In this document: one piece after another, positions 1 to 9,025 of the stretch | How the letters are laid out: every line of letters begins with the position of its first letter | Position numbering within the stretch: the first letter of the stretch is position 1 | Assembly: GCA_947627905.1 (NCBI GenBank) | Contig: CANQXX010000010.1 | Span: 1 to 50,314 of the forward strand | DNA from: an uncultured Clostridia bacterium | Lineage (GTDB): Bacteria; Bacillota; Clostridia; Oscillospirales; Ruminococcaceae | DNA: 50,314 bases | Reading direction: 5' to 3' | The notes under the pieces: model-generated | What the model saw: only the letters and a program-made list of their open reading frames with translations | Told to the model about the DNA's origin: nothing | Databases searched by the model: none | Made by a program: the position numbers and the translations under genes

Positions 1-115
1 GCCTTGCCAAACAGCCCAGTGAGCTGTTTGGCAACACAGATAAATAAATTTGCGCTTCCCCGCAAATTATCATTTAAATATAAAAAGCTAAAAATCAATT
101 TCTTGTTATAACATA
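1..115 (+). repeat. Dispersed palindromic repeat, copy 1 (partial)
   Basis: The segment from about 54 to 115 carries a tail (CTTCCCCGCAAATTATCATT, then TAAAAATCAATTTCTTGTTA and TAACATAGC) that recurs near 26452-26516 (reverse orientation) and 39631-39695. It is preceded by a perfect 12-bp hairpin, TTGCCAAACAGC (4-15) with GCTGTTTGGCAA (23-34), absent from the other copies. The large GC-rich stem of copy 3 is mostly missing here. The left border may lie outside the window. No coding capacity is seen. Confidence 0.65.
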
Positions 116-129
116 GCTATATAGATAAA

Positions 130-168
130 GCGGAAAGCATATTATGCTTTCCGCTGTTCGGTTTTTTT
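130..168 (+). terminator. Rho-independent terminator-like hairpin
   Basis: A perfect 11-bp stem GCGGAAAGCAT (130-140) / ATGCTTTCCGC (144-154) is followed, after TGTTCGG, by seven T (162-168). It would end a plus-strand transcript from outside the window. The short spacer before the T-run weakens the call. Confidence 0.6.
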
Positions 169-369
169 ATAAAGTTTCGGCACCGTTATGTTATGACATA
201 TTTTTGTTAAAATTTCTATTAATTGGTTTTAAAAGTGCTGTAACACCTATTATATCATATATGTTCAGTGTTTTCAAGCATATTGTTTCAATTTTTTTAA
301 TTTTGGTAATATAAACAGTAAAAATATTTGTTTTTGTACAATAATACTATAGAATGATACCGCGTTTTG

Positions 370-378
370 TGCTATAAT
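370..378 (+). promoter_or_regulatory. Extended -10 promoter for the 57-aa gene
   Basis: TGCTATAAT at 370-378 is a consensus -10 with the extended TGn element. The -35 position (TAGAAT, 350-355) is poor. The start codon is about 80 bases downstream. Inference from motif only. Confidence 0.4.
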
Positions 379-458
379 TACTAACAGATTTTTGTTTTAC
401 GGCCGGATATGGATCGGGCGATCCAATTCTGCCGAATACCTAAAAGGAGTATCGTCTT

Positions 459-632
459 ATGAATTTATTGTATGATGAAGTTTATCGTAAAAAGCAGGAA
501 CAGTACAAGCTGGACGGCGATCTTTATGCCTTTAATTCGTTTATTGACGAGGCGCATAATTTCCAGTTCGCAGTTGCTACAAAAGAACGTTCCGAAAGCG
601 AATATGCGGAATGGCTTAAAGAGCAGCTTTAA
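459..632 (+). CDS. Small hypothetical protein, 57 aa
   Basis: This short gene starts at ATG 459 behind an AGGAG Shine-Dalgarno (445-449, 9-base spacer) and ends at TAA 630-632. The product begins MNLLYDEVYRKKQEQ and ends EWLKEQL. It is charged and probably helical, with no signal peptide, membrane segment or cysteine. Codon use and ribosome site match the neighbouring genes, so I regard it as real. It stands alone between a dispersed repeat and a convergent lipoprotein gene. I do not recognise a family; it has the look of a small cytoplasmic helical protein, and no function can be assigned. Confidence 0.65.
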   Translation: MNLLYDEVYRKKQEQYKLDGDLYAFNSFIDEAHNFQFAVATKERSESEYAEWLKEQL

Positions 633-717
633 GATCATAAATTATAAAGCCGCCATTGCTCACTGTACATAAATTTATTTGTGGAATATGCTCCATCTTT
701 TTACGGTGGGTCTGTTT

Positions 718-1299
718 TTATCCGGAAGCTGTATCTGCGGAAGATGTTTCCGGCGGCAGTTCTTCATCTTTTATAACGGCAAAGTCAGAAAATTCTCCGC
801 ATATCTCTCCGTTTGGTATTTCTATTTTTGACAGTGCCGCCGTCTGCGGATCAAAAGTAAGAGTGTACGATCCTCCGGAAAATTCTCCTGAATATACTTT
901 TCCGTCCTCGGTAGATGTGCATGGCAGACTTCCTGACGCCGCGGCGCAGTCTATTGCTTTGAAGATCAGCGAGAATACAGCGTCGTCCCTTATGCTTTCG
1001 GACGGGATATCAAGAGACAGATCGTCCAGCTTTGCCGATACGCCGCTGCCGTCGTCATATGTTATACACAAGCCCGAAAGGGTTTCCGGAGCGGTGATGT
1101 CCATTTGCCAAATTCCCGCCGCGTAGCGCTTTACCGAACCTTCAAATTCAAGGCTGCCTGCCTGCATTTTTACCGACGACTGGAACGGGACGCTGATATC
1201 CGGCGCTTTTTCAAGTATTCCTCCGCCTGTGTTATTGCAGCCCGACATTATTATCGACGAAAGCAGAACGACAGCCGGAATGATTTTTTTTGAAAGCAT
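718..1299 (-). CDS. Putative lipoprotein, hypothetical
   Basis: A 193-residue secreted lipoprotein. The start at 1299 is chosen because GGAGG lies just upstream and the protein then opens with a classic signal (MLSKKIIPAVVLLSS) and lipobox IMSGC, so Cys20 or so would be lipidated; an in-frame upstream ATG at 1356 lacks a ribosome site. The rest is a beta-rich domain with segments such as MQAGSLEFEGSVKRY and GGSYTLTFDPQ, reminiscent of small substrate- or lipid-binding lipoproteins that track gel-like beta sheets, but no family is certain. It is the last gene of the minus-strand run from 3467, 63 bases after the NAD(P)HX repair gene, and an imperfect hairpin (1321-1332 with 1359-1372) sits in that gap. 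No clear terminator follows. Confidence 0.75.
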   Translation of the reverse strand: MLSKKIIPAVVLLSSIIMSGCNNTGGGILEKAPDISVPFQSSVKMQAGSLEFEGSVKRYAAGIWQMDITAPETLSGLCITYDDGSGVSAKLDDLSLDIPSESIRDDAVFSLIFKAIDCAAASGSLPCTSTEDGKVYSGEFSGGSYTLTFDPQTAALSKIEIPNGEICGEFSDFAVIKDEELPPETSSADTASG

Positions 1300-1362
1300 A
1301 AATAATGTCCTCCGTTTTCCGAACAGAGGACATTTATTTTTATGCGGATACGGCAAATTGTC

Positions 1363-2904
1363 CTATCTGTTCTGTTTTTTGAACACGAAAGACAGACATT
1401 CTATCACATCGGAGGGCTGCATTGCAGCCATAGAATACCTTGCCGCGGCTTCGTCCGCCGCTGCGCCATGAAGAAAAACTCCTGCTGCCGCAGCTTTTAG
1501 CGGATCTATTCCCTGAGCGCACAGACCGGCAATAATCCCCGTTAGGACATCTCCGCTGCCTCCCTTGCTGAGCCCGGGATTTCCTGCCGGAACAACAAAG
1601 ACCTTTCCGCCGCCAACAACAAATGTGGGAACGCCTTTAGCCACGACTATGATATCATATTCGCGGGCAAGGTTCACGGCGATAGTAAGGCGGTCAGCAG
1701 CGGCTTCGGCAGGAGATATACCTGCTATCCTTGCAAGTTCTCCGGCATGAGGCGTGATAATGAGCTTGTTTTTCGCGTCCTTGATAATATCTATGTTGTC
1801 CGATATGCAGTTTATGCCATCTGCGTCCAGAATAATAGGACGCGCCGCTTCTTTTATCACATTTTTTACGATGTTTTTAGTTCCGTCGGTGACGGAAAGT
1901 CCGCAGCCTATGGAAATTGCGGTCGTATTTGCCGCTCCTTTTATAATGGCGTCTGCGGAAATACCGGCGATAGTGCCGCCGCTGTCCTCCGCAAGAGGAA
2001 GATATGTCGCTTCCGGTATTGAGGGAGCAATGCGGTCAATGACCTTTTCTGTGGAAGCAAGGGTAACAAGCCCTGTTCCGCATTTAAGAGCCGCCTTTGA
2101 GGAAAGCATTGCCGCGCCGCTCATTCCGGAGCAGCCTGCAATATTCAGCAGCCTGCCGAAATCACCTTTATGGGAATTTTTATGCCTTGTAGGTATTGCC
2201 CCGAAAGCATCATTTTCATCAAAAAGTTCGGGGAGATAGTCCGTATCATCGGTGCAATCGTCCGTAAAACCGATATCGGCAGTGATGATATTGCCGCATA
2301 GTTCGGCAAGCGGATACATGGTCATTCCTATTTTTTTATAGCCGAAAGTAAGAGTATAGTCACATTTTATAGTTCCCTCGGAAACGGTTCCCCTGAGACA
2401 GTCTCCGCCGGAGGGAACATCGGCGGCGATCTTTATGCCGTTACATTTTTCTGCATGGGAGAAACATTCCCTTATATCAGCAGGAAGAAATCCGTGGAAT
2501 CCTGTGCCGAAAACCGCGTCAACTATGACGGAGGCTTTTGAAATGCGCCGGAAAGCCTCATCACGGCTGCTTTTAAGATCAATTACTTCAACTCCGCCGG
2601 CGTCGTTCATTTTGTTAAATTCCAGAGCGGCAAGCTGTGTTGAGGGCTTTCCGCAGGCAAGTATGACGGCTGTGGAAAAACCGTTCTCCGCAAGCGCTCC
2701 TGCGGCGGCAAAGCCGTCTCCGCCGTTGTTTCCGCTGCCGCACAGGAAAACGGCGTCCGGTGACAGTCCGCGTTCGGTGATGATACTGTCCGTAAGGATA
2801 GCAAGCCTGCTGCCGGCGTTTTCCATAAGCTCACGGTAAGAAACGCCGTTCCGGTCGGAATTTTCTTCAATTGTCCTCATCTGACGGGGCGTGGGGAAAA
2901 ACAT
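1363..2904 (-). CDS. nnr: Bifunctional NAD(P)H-hydrate epimerase / ADP-dependent dehydratase
   Basis: At 513 residues this is the full-length fused repair enzyme. The N-terminal half is the YjeF_N epimerase domain with LCGSGNNGGDGFAAAG near residues 54-69 and the FGTGFHG loop, converting R-NADHX to the S epimer. The C-terminal half (about 230-510) is the ribokinase-like dehydratase, with IITPHAGELARI and KGGSGDVLTGIIAG, the nucleotide-binding signature that uses ADP to restore NAD(P)H. It opens MFFPTPRQMRTIEEN, a typical start for the family, 14 bases after the stop of the upstream membrane-protein gene, so the two are co-transcribed. The enzyme is cytosolic housekeeping metabolite repair. 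Gene naming varies (nnrD/nnrE, yjeF). Confidence 0.93.
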   Translation of the reverse strand: MFFPTPRQMRTIEENSDRNGVSYRELMENAGSRLAILTDSIITERGLSPDAVFLCGSGNNGGDGFAAAGALAENGFSTAVILACGKPSTQLAALEFNKMNDAGGVEVIDLKSSRDEAFRRISKASVIVDAVFGTGFHGFLPADIRECFSHAEKCNGIKIAADVPSGGDCLRGTVSEGTIKCDYTLTFGYKKIGMTMYPLAELCGNIITADIGFTDDCTDDTDYLPELFDENDAFGAIPTRHKNSHKGDFGRLLNIAGCSGMSGAAMLSSKAALKCGTGLVTLASTEKVIDRIAPSIPEATYLPLAEDSGGTIAGISADAIIKGAANTTAISIGCGLSVTDGTKNIVKNVIKEAARPIILDADGINCISDNIDIIKDAKNKLIITPHAGELARIAGISPAEAAADRLTIAVNLAREYDIIVVAKGVPTFVVGGGKVFVVPAGNPGLSKGGSGDVLTGIIAGLCAQGIDPLKAAAAGVFLHGAAADEAAARYSMAAMQPSDVIECLSFVFKKQNR

Positions 2905-2918
2905 ATTATTTTCCTCCC

Positions 2919-3467
2919 TTAATCCCGTTTTGACAGCTCGATCTTCAGCTGACGGGGGAAGAACGGAGACAGCGCGTCGATAACCTTTTGTTCGGGAGTA
3001 AATATAAGCCTTACCGCTCCTGCGGACGGGTGTTTAAGATCGGCATAATAAGTCTTTAACGGAGAAATACTGCCGTTTTCGTCCGGCGTTTCACTTCTTC
3101 CGGCGGCGTAGACCGTAGTAACCCCGCTTTCCGCTTCGGGAGCGTTCTCATATTCCCCGAAAGCCTCAAAGGACGAGGCTTTTGCGGTCATAAGACGCAC
3201 GCGCTTTCTTTTTGCTATTATCTTGTCGATGTCCATTTCTCCGTTGGTGACGATGTATTCATATTCGCAGTCGGTGCCGGTGATAAGATACCAGCCGCCG
3301 AATATTGTTCCTGCCAGCAGGGCAAGTCCGAGCAGCGGGAATACAAAAAGGAACACAAAAAGCGATACGGCGATGAGCAGGATCATTCCTGCGATAACAG
3401 CTATCCTCACAGCCATGTCCTTGCCGGTAGGTTCTTTTTTGACGATCTGTTCAACAAAAATATCCAT
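2919..3467 (-). CDS. Membrane protein, DUF6106-like
   Basis: A 182-residue protein with a short cytoplasmic N-terminus (MDIFVEQIVKKEPTGK) that matches the opening I associate with DUF6106, two adjacent hydrophobic segments (about residues 21-63), then a soluble C-terminal domain containing CEYEYIVTNGEMDIDKI and KRKRVRLMTAKASSFEAFG. The soluble part looks like a PH-like domain. It is the first gene of a three-gene minus-strand operon under the TTGAAA-N17-TATAAT promoter at 3527-3555, with an AGGAGG ribosome site. Function unknown. The family assignment is from memory of sequence style, not from a search. Confidence 0.75.
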   Translation of the reverse strand: MDIFVEQIVKKEPTGKDMAVRIAVIAGMILLIAVSLFVFLFVFPLLGLALLAGTIFGGWYLITGTDCEYEYIVTNGEMDIDKIIAKRKRVRLMTAKASSFEAFGEYENAPEAESGVTTVYAAGRSETPDENGSISPLKTYYADLKHPSAGAVRLIFTPEQKVIDALSPFFPRQLKIELSKRD

Positions 3468-3526
3468 ATTTTAAATTTCCTCCTAAAAACAAAGCCTTAT
3501 TGACGTCCGAAATTTGTATAAATTAT

Positions 3527-3555
3527 ATTATACCATAAAATTTTTTGTGTTTCAA
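3527..3555 (-). promoter_or_regulatory. Sigma-A promoter of the 3467-718 operon
   Basis: On the minus strand, -35 TTGAAA (3550-3555), 17-base spacer, and -10 TATAAT (3527-3532) preceded by TGG (extended -10). It is divergent from, and only about 12 bases from, the pheS promoter -35. Confidence 0.75.
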
Positions 3556-3566
3556 TAAAAAATTGC

Positions 3567-3595
3567 TTGCAATTTGTGACGTTATTGTTTATAAT
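3567..3595 (+). promoter_or_regulatory. Sigma-A promoter of the pheS T-box operon
   Basis: TTGCAA (3567-3572), 17-base spacer, TATAAT (3590-3595). Transcription would begin near 3602, giving a leader of about 309 bases before pheS. Confidence 0.8.
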
Positions 3596-3603
3596 AGAAT
3601 TAT

Positions 3604-3876
3604 GTTAATGTCCCCGAAACATAGCGACCGGGCAAAGTAGCCGTGACGGTATGGGCGTTTCCAGAGAGAAAAGCATTTGCTGAAAGCTTTTCACGCTCCG
3701 GCATGGTGAAATTTCACCCGTGAATGGTCCTGCTGAAACCTTGTATATGGCAAGTAGGCGGAAACGTATGCCGCGTTAAGGCAAATAACTCGGTGCAGTT
3801 GACCGCACCGGCTTTGATTATGGGTGGTAAAAAGCAAGGCAAGTCTTGTCCCGCAGTCGGATAAGACTTTTTTGTT
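3604..3876 (+). promoter_or_regulatory. T-box leader, phenylalanine-specific
   Basis: The leader has the T-box layout. AGAGAG and GCTGAAAGC mark Stem I (about 3662-3690). A specifier codon TTC (Phe) at 3713-3715 is followed by ACCC as in other T-boxes. An AGTAGGC...CGTTA element lies near 3750-3779. The T-box bulge GGGTGGT is at 3822-3828, where TGGT complements the ACCA end of tRNA-Phe. The competing terminator is AAGTCTTGTCC (3841-3851) / GGATAAGACTT (3859-3869) followed by six T. Uncharged tRNA-Phe is expected to favour read-through into pheS. The TTC position and neighbouring pheS agree with each other. Confidence 0.9.
3841..3873 (+). terminator. Regulated terminator of the T-box
   Basis: An 11-bp stem with one G-U pair, 7-base loop, and T-run 3868-3873. 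It ends 37 bases before the pheS start and is the off-state structure of the T-box. Confidence 0.88.
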
Positions 3877-3910
3877 CAGGGATAATTTTTTCTGAAAGGA
3901 TAGGTACACA

Positions 3911-4930
3911 ATGAAGGAACAGCTTGAAAAGATCAGACAGCTTGCTGAAAAAGAGCTGACGGAATGCGGCGCGGCTGACGTTCTTGAAAATCTCCGCGTA
4001 AAGTATCTTGGCAAAAAGGGAGAACTGACCGCAATTCTTAAACAAATGGGTCAGCTTTCCGCAGAGGAAAGACCGGTCATCGGTCAGCTTGCAAACGACG
4101 TCCGCAAGACTATTGAGGATAAGATAACCGAAAGAGCGGAGATGCTCAGGACGGAGCTTGCGGCAAGAAAGCTCAAAGAGGAGACTATAGACGTCACGCT
4201 CCCCGGAAAGAAGCAGAACGTAGGAAAGCTCCACCCGCTGACGGTAACTCTGAACGACGTAAAGGAAATTTTCCTCGGCATGGGCTTTGAAGTCGTGGAA
4301 GGTCCGGAAGTTGAGACCGATCACTACTGCTTTGAGGCGCTCAATATGCCCAAGCATCACCCTGCAAGGGATACACAGGATACATTCTACATCAACGATA
4401 ATGTAGTTCTCAGAACGCAGACCTCTTCCGTTCAGATAAGGACTATGGAAAAGAAAAAGCCGCCTATCAGGATAATCTCTCCGGGACGGGTTTACCGTTC
4501 TGACGCGGTGGACGCTACACATTCCCCCATATTCCACCAGATAGAGGGACTTGTTATCGACAAGGGCATTACAATGGCTGACCTTAACGGAACGCTGGAG
4601 CTGCTTATGAAACGCCTTTACGGCGAGGACTGCAAGATACGTCTCCGTCCGCACCACTTCCCATATACCGAACCCTCCGCGGAAGTTGATATAATGTGCT
4701 TCAACTGTCACGGAGAGGGCTGCCCCATGTGCAAGAACGAGGGATATATAGAAGTTCTCGGAGCAGGTATGGTACACCCGAAGGTCCTTGAGGGCTGCGG
4801 CATTGACCCGGAGGTCTACAGCGGATTTGCATTCGGTATCGGTCTTGAGCGTATCACTATGGGACGTTACGAGATAAACGATCTCCGTCTGCTTTACGAG
4901 AACGATATGAGGTTCCTCGGGCAGTTCTGA
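3911..4930 (+). CDS. pheS: Phenylalanine--tRNA ligase alpha subunit
   Basis: The 339-residue PheS has the usual length. The N-terminal coiled-coil arm (residues 1-85, [18 protein letters not shown]) binds tRNA-Phe. The class II catalytic core follows, with motif 2 ([10 protein letters not shown]), a Cys-rich insert ([12 protein letters not shown], present in many bacterial PheS) and motif 3 ([13 protein letters not shown]). It forms an alpha2-beta2 enzyme with PheT and charges tRNA-Phe in the cytosol. The start follows AAAGGA at a 9-base distance. It is the first gene after a Phe T-box, so regulation by uncharged tRNA-Phe is expected. Unusually, pheT does not follow directly; two membrane-protein genes intervene. 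Confidence 0.97.
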   Translation: MKEQLEKIRQLAEKELTECGAADVLENLRVKYLGKKGELTAILKQMGQLSAEERPVIGQLANDVRKTIEDKITERAEMLRTELAARKLKEETIDVTLPGKKQNVGKLHPLTVTLNDVKEIFLGMGFEVVEGPEVETDHYCFEALNMPKHHPARDTQDTFYINDNVVLRTQTSSVQIRTMEKKKPPIRIISPGRVYRSDAVDATHSPIFHQIEGLVIDKGITMADLNGTLELLMKRLYGEDCKIRLRPHHFPYTEPSAEVDIMCFNCHGEGCPMCKNEGYIEVLGAGMVHPKVLEGCGIDPEVYSGFAFGIGLERITMGRYEINDLRLLYENDMRFLGQF

Positions 4931-4940
4931 GGAGTGGGAT

Positions 4941-5510
4941 ATGAAATTTGACAAAAGGACAAGGTCTTGCCCGATACTGAAATTATGCCGCAAAAAGGCG
5001 CTCTTTAATGTGGAAGCGATATTTTCGTCATTATTCTATGCAAGTATATTGTTTGTCTGCGTGGTCGGCTTTATTATTGAATTGCGCGAGAAATTCAGAG
5101 GGATCGTGTCGTTAGTGTTCGGTCTGCTCCTGATAGCATTTCTGGCTTATAAATTTGTCGGCGATATATATTCAAGAATACGCGGGCTTAAAGAGGTCGC
5201 GGAGGAGATCGGATATCTTACGGACGAGGAATATGAGGGGCTGCTTTCGGAGTTTGAAAAAGCCGCGCCATATTCAAAGTCTATATATTATTTCAGCCGA
5301 TGGCTGTTTTCTCCAAAAGTGCCGATGCTTATGGAATATACGGACATAACAAGTTTTAAGACCAGAACAGTATGCCAAAAAAGAACGCCTGTGGGCTATG
5401 AAGCTATAGTAAATTCCTACGGTACGAGCCGGATAATAAAACTTAGCTTGAAGCAGGAGAATGAATTCCTCAGATTTGTTTCCGAACTTAAAGAGAGGAG
5501 ACATTTATAA
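4941..5510 (+). CDS. Membrane protein A within pheST operon
   Basis: A 189-residue protein starting at ATG 4941 with GGAG upstream, 10 bases after pheS. The N-terminus (MKFDKRTRSCPILKLCRKK) is basic with two cysteines. Two transmembrane helices follow (about residues 30-75), then a soluble C-terminal half containing YTDITSFKTRTV and SRIIKLSLKQENEF, a pattern reminiscent of bacterial PH-like (YcxB/bPH) domains. It is a clear paralogue of the next gene: both share the CP-x-LK-x-CR-(K/R) N-terminus, spacing of helices and DIT/EITD motif. The stop overlaps the next start (TAATG), implying translational coupling. I do not recognise a named family. Being inside a T-box operon it should be induced by phenylalanine-tRNA shortage. 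Confidence 0.82.
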   Translation: MKFDKRTRSCPILKLCRKKALFNVEAIFSSLFYASILFVCVVGFIIELREKFRGIVSLVFGLLLIAFLAYKFVGDIYSRIRGLKEVAEEIGYLTDEEYEGLLSEFEKAAPYSKSIYYFSRWLFSPKVPMLMEYTDITSFKTRTVCQKRTPVGYEAIVNSYGTSRIIKLSLKQENEFLRFVSELKERRHL

Positions 5511-6067
5511 TGCAGTTTGACAGAAAAAATTGTCCCGTTCTTAAAAAATGCCGCAGGGAAGCGGCTTTCGCGCCGATGAAAATTTTTTCTATGATACTTC
5601 TTGCGCTGTTTGCGGTAGGCGGCTTCTACGTTATGAAAAATTCCATTGTCATTTTATGGAATATAGCAGGCGGAATTTTCGGCGTGGTGGGCATTTTCTG
5701 CTTTGCATGGCAGATATTCTATGTGTCGAGGGGAATGGCTGAAACGGCTTCTTATCTGAAAAGCCTTTCCGATGAGGATTACGGAAAATTGTGCTCGCAG
5801 ATGTATCTTACCGAATCCTCTTCAGAGCCTGCATATTTTCTTGACGGTTTCTTTTTCGCGCCCTCGTCGCCCATAGTTGCGGCGTATGATGAAATTACCG
5901 ACTGTAAAATACGCGATATCAGAACAAACGGTGTTCACAGCGGCTACAGAGTAATAATTTCATTACGCGGAAAAAAGCGTGAAATAAATTTAAGCGGCTA
6001 TCAGAAATTTGACCCCGGTTTTTTTCAGAGTGAACTTGAAAACAGAATAATACAGATCCGTCATTAA
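5510..6067 (+). CDS. Membrane protein B, paralogue of A
   Basis: A 185-residue paralogue of the preceding gene, with the same plan: MQFDRKNCPVLKKCRRE at the N-terminus, two transmembrane helices (about residues 24-72), then a soluble domain with PIVAAYDEITDCKIRDIR and YRVIISLRGKKREINL. Start ATG 5510 overlaps the upstream stop and has GAGAGGAG upstream. The duplication followed by divergence suggests two subunits of one membrane complex, or a simple tandem copy. The C-terminal strands again look PH-like. No function can be assigned. A long hairpin (6066-6134) starts at its stop codon. Confidence 0.82.
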   Translation: MQFDRKNCPVLKKCRREAAFAPMKIFSMILLALFAVGGFYVMKNSIVILWNIAGGIFGVVGIFCFAWQIFYVSRGMAETASYLKSLSDEDYGKLCSQMYLTESSSEPAYFLDGFFFAPSSPIVAAYDEITDCKIRDIRTNGVHSGYRVIISLRGKKREINLSGYQKFDPGFFQSELENRIIQIRH

Positions 6068-6134
6068 AGTGTAGACAAAAGATCTGCGCAAAAACACATA
6101 TATGCAAGTTTTTGCTTGATCTTTTGTACACTTT
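6066..6134 (+). repeat. Long intercistronic hairpin before pheT
   Basis: Outer arms AAAGTGTAGACAAAAGATC (6066-6084) and GATCTTTTGTACACTTT (6118-6134) pair except for a two-base bulge. Inner arms GCAAAAAC (6088-6095) and GTTTTTGC (6108-6115) extend the stem. There is no T-run afterwards, so a role as RNA processing or stability element between the membrane-protein genes and pheT is more likely than termination. It could also be a mobile palindrome. Confidence 0.7.
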
Positions 6135-6185
6135 ATTATTCCGGATCCGTATAAATCAAACAAAATAACGAAAGGATAGATTTAA

Positions 6186-8603
6186 ATGGATCTTTCAATG
6201 AGATGGCTGAACGATTACATTGACGTGTCGGATATGCCTATAAAAGAATTTTGCTCGGGACTGACCCTTTCCGGCTCAAAAGTCGAGCGCTGGGAAACGG
6301 AAGGCTCGGAGATAAGCAAAGTCGTTGTGGGAAAACTTCTTTCGATAGTCCCGCACGAAAATTCCGATCACCTTGTTGTTTGTCAGGTGGACGTTGGCAA
6401 AGCGGGAAACGGTGAGCCGATACAGATAGTTACCGGCGCGTCCAACGTAAAAGCAGGAGATATCGTTCCTGTTGCTATGGACGGTTCTACGCTGCCGAAC
6501 GGCGTTAAAATAAAGAAAGGCAAGCTCCGCGGCGTTGAGTCAAACGGTATGCTCTGTTCCCTTGGCGAACTTGGTCTTACAACACATGATTTCCCGTATG
6601 CGATCGCGGACGGAATTTTCATCATGCAGGAGGAAGAGGGCTGCGCTCCCTTTGAGCTTGGTCAGGATATCCGCGAAGCTATCGGCTTGAACGATACTTC
6701 CGTTGAATTTGAGATAACCTCCAACCGTCCCGACTGTATGTCCGTTATCGGTCTTGCAAGGGAAACACACGCAACCTTTGACCGCCCCTATACGGTGAAA
6801 GCTCCCACATTCAAGGGCGTTGACGGCGATATAAATTCCATGCTTAAAGTCACCATACACAACACAAAGCTCTGCCCCAGATATATTGCAGGCGTTGTAA
6901 AGAATGTTAAGATCGCTCCGTCTCCGAGATGGCTGAGAGAGCGTCTCCGTGCAAGCGGAGTACGTCCCATAAACAATTTTGTTGATATCACAAACTATGT
7001 AATGCTTGAATACGGTCACCCCATGCACGCTTTTGATATCCGCTATATAAGCGGTTCTGAAATAAATATCCGCAACGCAAAAAACGGCGAAACTATCACC
7101 ACACTTGACGGAGTTGAAAGAGAACTGAACGAGAATATGCTTGTTATCGCCGATGCGGAAAAGCCCGTTGCCGTTGCAGGCGTAATGGGCGGCGAATACA
7201 GCGGCATCATGGACGATACGGTGGACGTTGTTTTTGAATCCGCCTGCTTTGACGGAGCTTCCGTCCGCACAACTGCAAAGGCTCTCGGCATGAGAACTGA
7301 CGCCTCCGCCCGCTTTGAAAAGGGTCTTGACCCGCAGAACGCTTATCCTGCGCTTATGAGAGCATTTGAACTGGTTGAAATGCTCGGCTGCGGCGAAGTT
7401 GTAAAAACAATTATCGACGCGGACTATTCCGACAAGACGCCAAAGGGTGTGGAATTTAACGCCGAATGGATAAATAATTTCCTCGGCACGGATATCCCCG
7501 AAGCGGATATGATAAAGTATCTTGAAAAACTTGATTTCAAAGTCGAGAACGGCAAGGCTTATGCGCCGTCCGTAAGGATAGACATAGAGTGCAAAGCCGA
7601 TATTGCGGAGGAAGTTGCAAGGCTTTACGGCTACAACAACATTCCCAAAACAATTATCCGCGGAGTTGCCGAAGCGCAGCTTTCAGAAAAGCAGAAGTTC
7701 GAGAGGAAAGTTTCAAACGCTATGGTATCTATGGGCGCATATGAAATAACAACATATTCTTTTATAAGCCCGAAATATTTTGACAAGATCCGTCTGCCTG
7801 CGGACAGCCCGTTAAGAAATACCGTTGTTATCACAAATCCTCTTGGTGAGGATACTTCCGTTATGAGAACATCGGTGCTCCCGTCAATGTGCGAAGTTCT
7901 TGCAAGGAATTACAACAGCAGAAATCCGGAAGTATGCCTGTTTGAGATAGGAAGCGAATATATCCCGAACGGCGGAGAACTTCCCGACGAGCCTGTCCGT
8001 CTTTCAATAGGAATGTACGGCGGCAGGAAGGATTTCTACGATATCAAGGGAATGATAGATTCCATGCTTGACCTTGTGGGCGTTGAAGATTTTGAATATA
8101 CTGCCTGCACCGATACAAGCGTATTTGCCGAAGCTGCCAGCTTCCACCCGGGACGCTGCGCGGTAATTTCAAAGGGCGGAAAGGTGTTCGGCATAGTCGG
8201 CGAGCTTCACCCGGAAGTTCTTGAAAATTACGGTATAGGCACAAAGGCTTACGCCGCAAAGATAAACCTCACCGAGCTTATGGAAGAAGCTACGGCTGTG
8301 AAAGTTTTCAAGCCGCTGCCTAAATTCCCTGCGATCACAAGAGACCTTGCTATCGTCTGCGACGAAGCTCTTCCTGTTGCGGAGCTTGAAAAAGCTATTA
8401 AAAAAGCCGTCGGCAAGGTCCTTGAATCGGTAACGCTTTTTGACGTTTACAAGGGCAAGCAGATAGCCGAGGGCAAAAAATCCGTTGCATATTCGATCTC
8501 TATGCGTTCTCATGAGGGAACTCTTACCGACGATCAGGCGGACGCTGCCGTAAAACGCGTTCTGAAAGCTCTTGAAGAACTGGGCGCGGAGCTCAGGGTC
8601 TGA
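6186..8603 (+). CDS. pheT: Phenylalanine--tRNA ligase beta subunit
   Basis: The 805-residue PheT has the normal length. Opening [13 protein letters not shown] is typical. The EMAP/OB tRNA-binding domain spans about residues 40-150 ([28 protein letters not shown]). B3/B4 editing domain follows ([29 protein letters not shown]), then B5, the catalytic-like core ([12 protein letters not shown]) and the C-terminal ferredoxin-fold anticodon-binding domain ([15 protein letters not shown]). It pairs with PheS and edits mischarged tyrosine. AAAGGA precedes the start. A terminator closes the operon at 8614-8651. Confidence 0.97.
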   Translation: MDLSMRWLNDYIDVSDMPIKEFCSGLTLSGSKVERWETEGSEISKVVVGKLLSIVPHENSDHLVVCQVDVGKAGNGEPIQIVTGASNVKAGDIVPVAMDGSTLPNGVKIKKGKLRGVESNGMLCSLGELGLTTHDFPYAIADGIFIMQEEEGCAPFELGQDIREAIGLNDTSVEFEITSNRPDCMSVIGLARETHATFDRPYTVKAPTFKGVDGDINSMLKVTIHNTKLCPRYIAGVVKNVKIAPSPRWLRERLRASGVRPINNFVDITNYVMLEYGHPMHAFDIRYISGSEINIRNAKNGETITTLDGVERELNENMLVIADAEKPVAVAGVMGGEYSGIMDDTVDVVFESACFDGASVRTTAKALGMRTDASARFEKGLDPQNAYPALMRAFELVEMLGCGEVVKTIIDADYSDKTPKGVEFNAEWINNFLGTDIPEADMIKYLEKLDFKVENGKAYAPSVRIDIECKADIAEEVARLYGYNNIPKTIIRGVAEAQLSEKQKFERKVSNAMVSMGAYEITTYSFISPKYFDKIRLPADSPLRNTVVITNPLGEDTSVMRTSVLPSMCEVLARNYNSRNPEVCLFEIGSEYIPNGGELPDEPVRLSIGMYGGRKDFYDIKGMIDSMLDLVGVEDFEYTACTDTSVFAEAASFHPGRCAVISKGGKVFGIVGELHPEVLENYGIGTKAYAAKINLTELMEEATAVKVFKPLPKFPAITRDLAIVCDEALPVAELEKAIKKAVGKVLESVTLFDVYKGKQIAEGKKSVAYSISMRSHEGTLTDDQADAAVKRVLKALEELGAELRV

Positions 8604-8613
8604 TATGTATAAT

Positions 8614-8651
8614 AATATTCCTGCGGAAATTTCTCCGCAGGGATATTTTTT
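8614..8651 (+). terminator. Terminator of the pheS-pheT operon
   Basis: Stem with core CCTGCGGA (8620-8627) / TCCGCAGG (8635-8642 region), flanked by AATATT-type pairing, then a T-run at about 8646-8651. Confidence 0.85.
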
Positions 8652-9025
8652 GTCCGGCAAATATACCGTTAAAAAATAAAGAAATCACACTTTTTACAGA
8701 TAATAACAAATAAGTGAGGGATTTCTTAAAAAATGAATTTTTTATTTTGAATTTTTAATAATAATAGTGATATTTTGTTAAATTTACAAATGTGAAACTA
8801 TTAGTTAATAATTTAGCAAATTATAATGTTATTTTATCTGATATAATTAAAAATGTATATAGTATTAGTAATAAATCTTTTCGCTTTCTTTTCTGCGCAC
8901 AAAGTATAAAGCTGTTTTTTGCCGCGCAACCGTTTATCTATGCGTTTCCCGGATATTGCGCGCGACCGCTCAACCACACTTCAACCGCATTCCAAAGACG
9001 GCACTATTGAAAGGATGGTCAAATT
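8652..9025. other. AT-rich intergenic region with long leader for the response regulator
   Basis: No gene is supported. A possible extended -10, TGATATAAT (8839-8847), has no recognisable -35. Downstream, CGCGCAA (about 8924-8930) can pair with TTGCGCG (about 8954-8960) in the leader. A 72-codon GTG-initiated frame at 8792-9010 lacks a ribosome site and has an unlikely composition. Confidence 0.4.

Noticed and set aside
3818-4993. 391-codon frame on the minus strand opposite pheS
   Set aside because: It is antisense to a full-length pheS with all motifs, has no ribosome site and begins inside the T-box region when read back; a shadow.
8792-9010. 72-codon GTG-initiated frame upstream of the response regulator
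   Set aside because: No Shine-Dalgarno, amino-acid composition typical of AT-rich spacer, and it ends just before the regulator's ribosome site.
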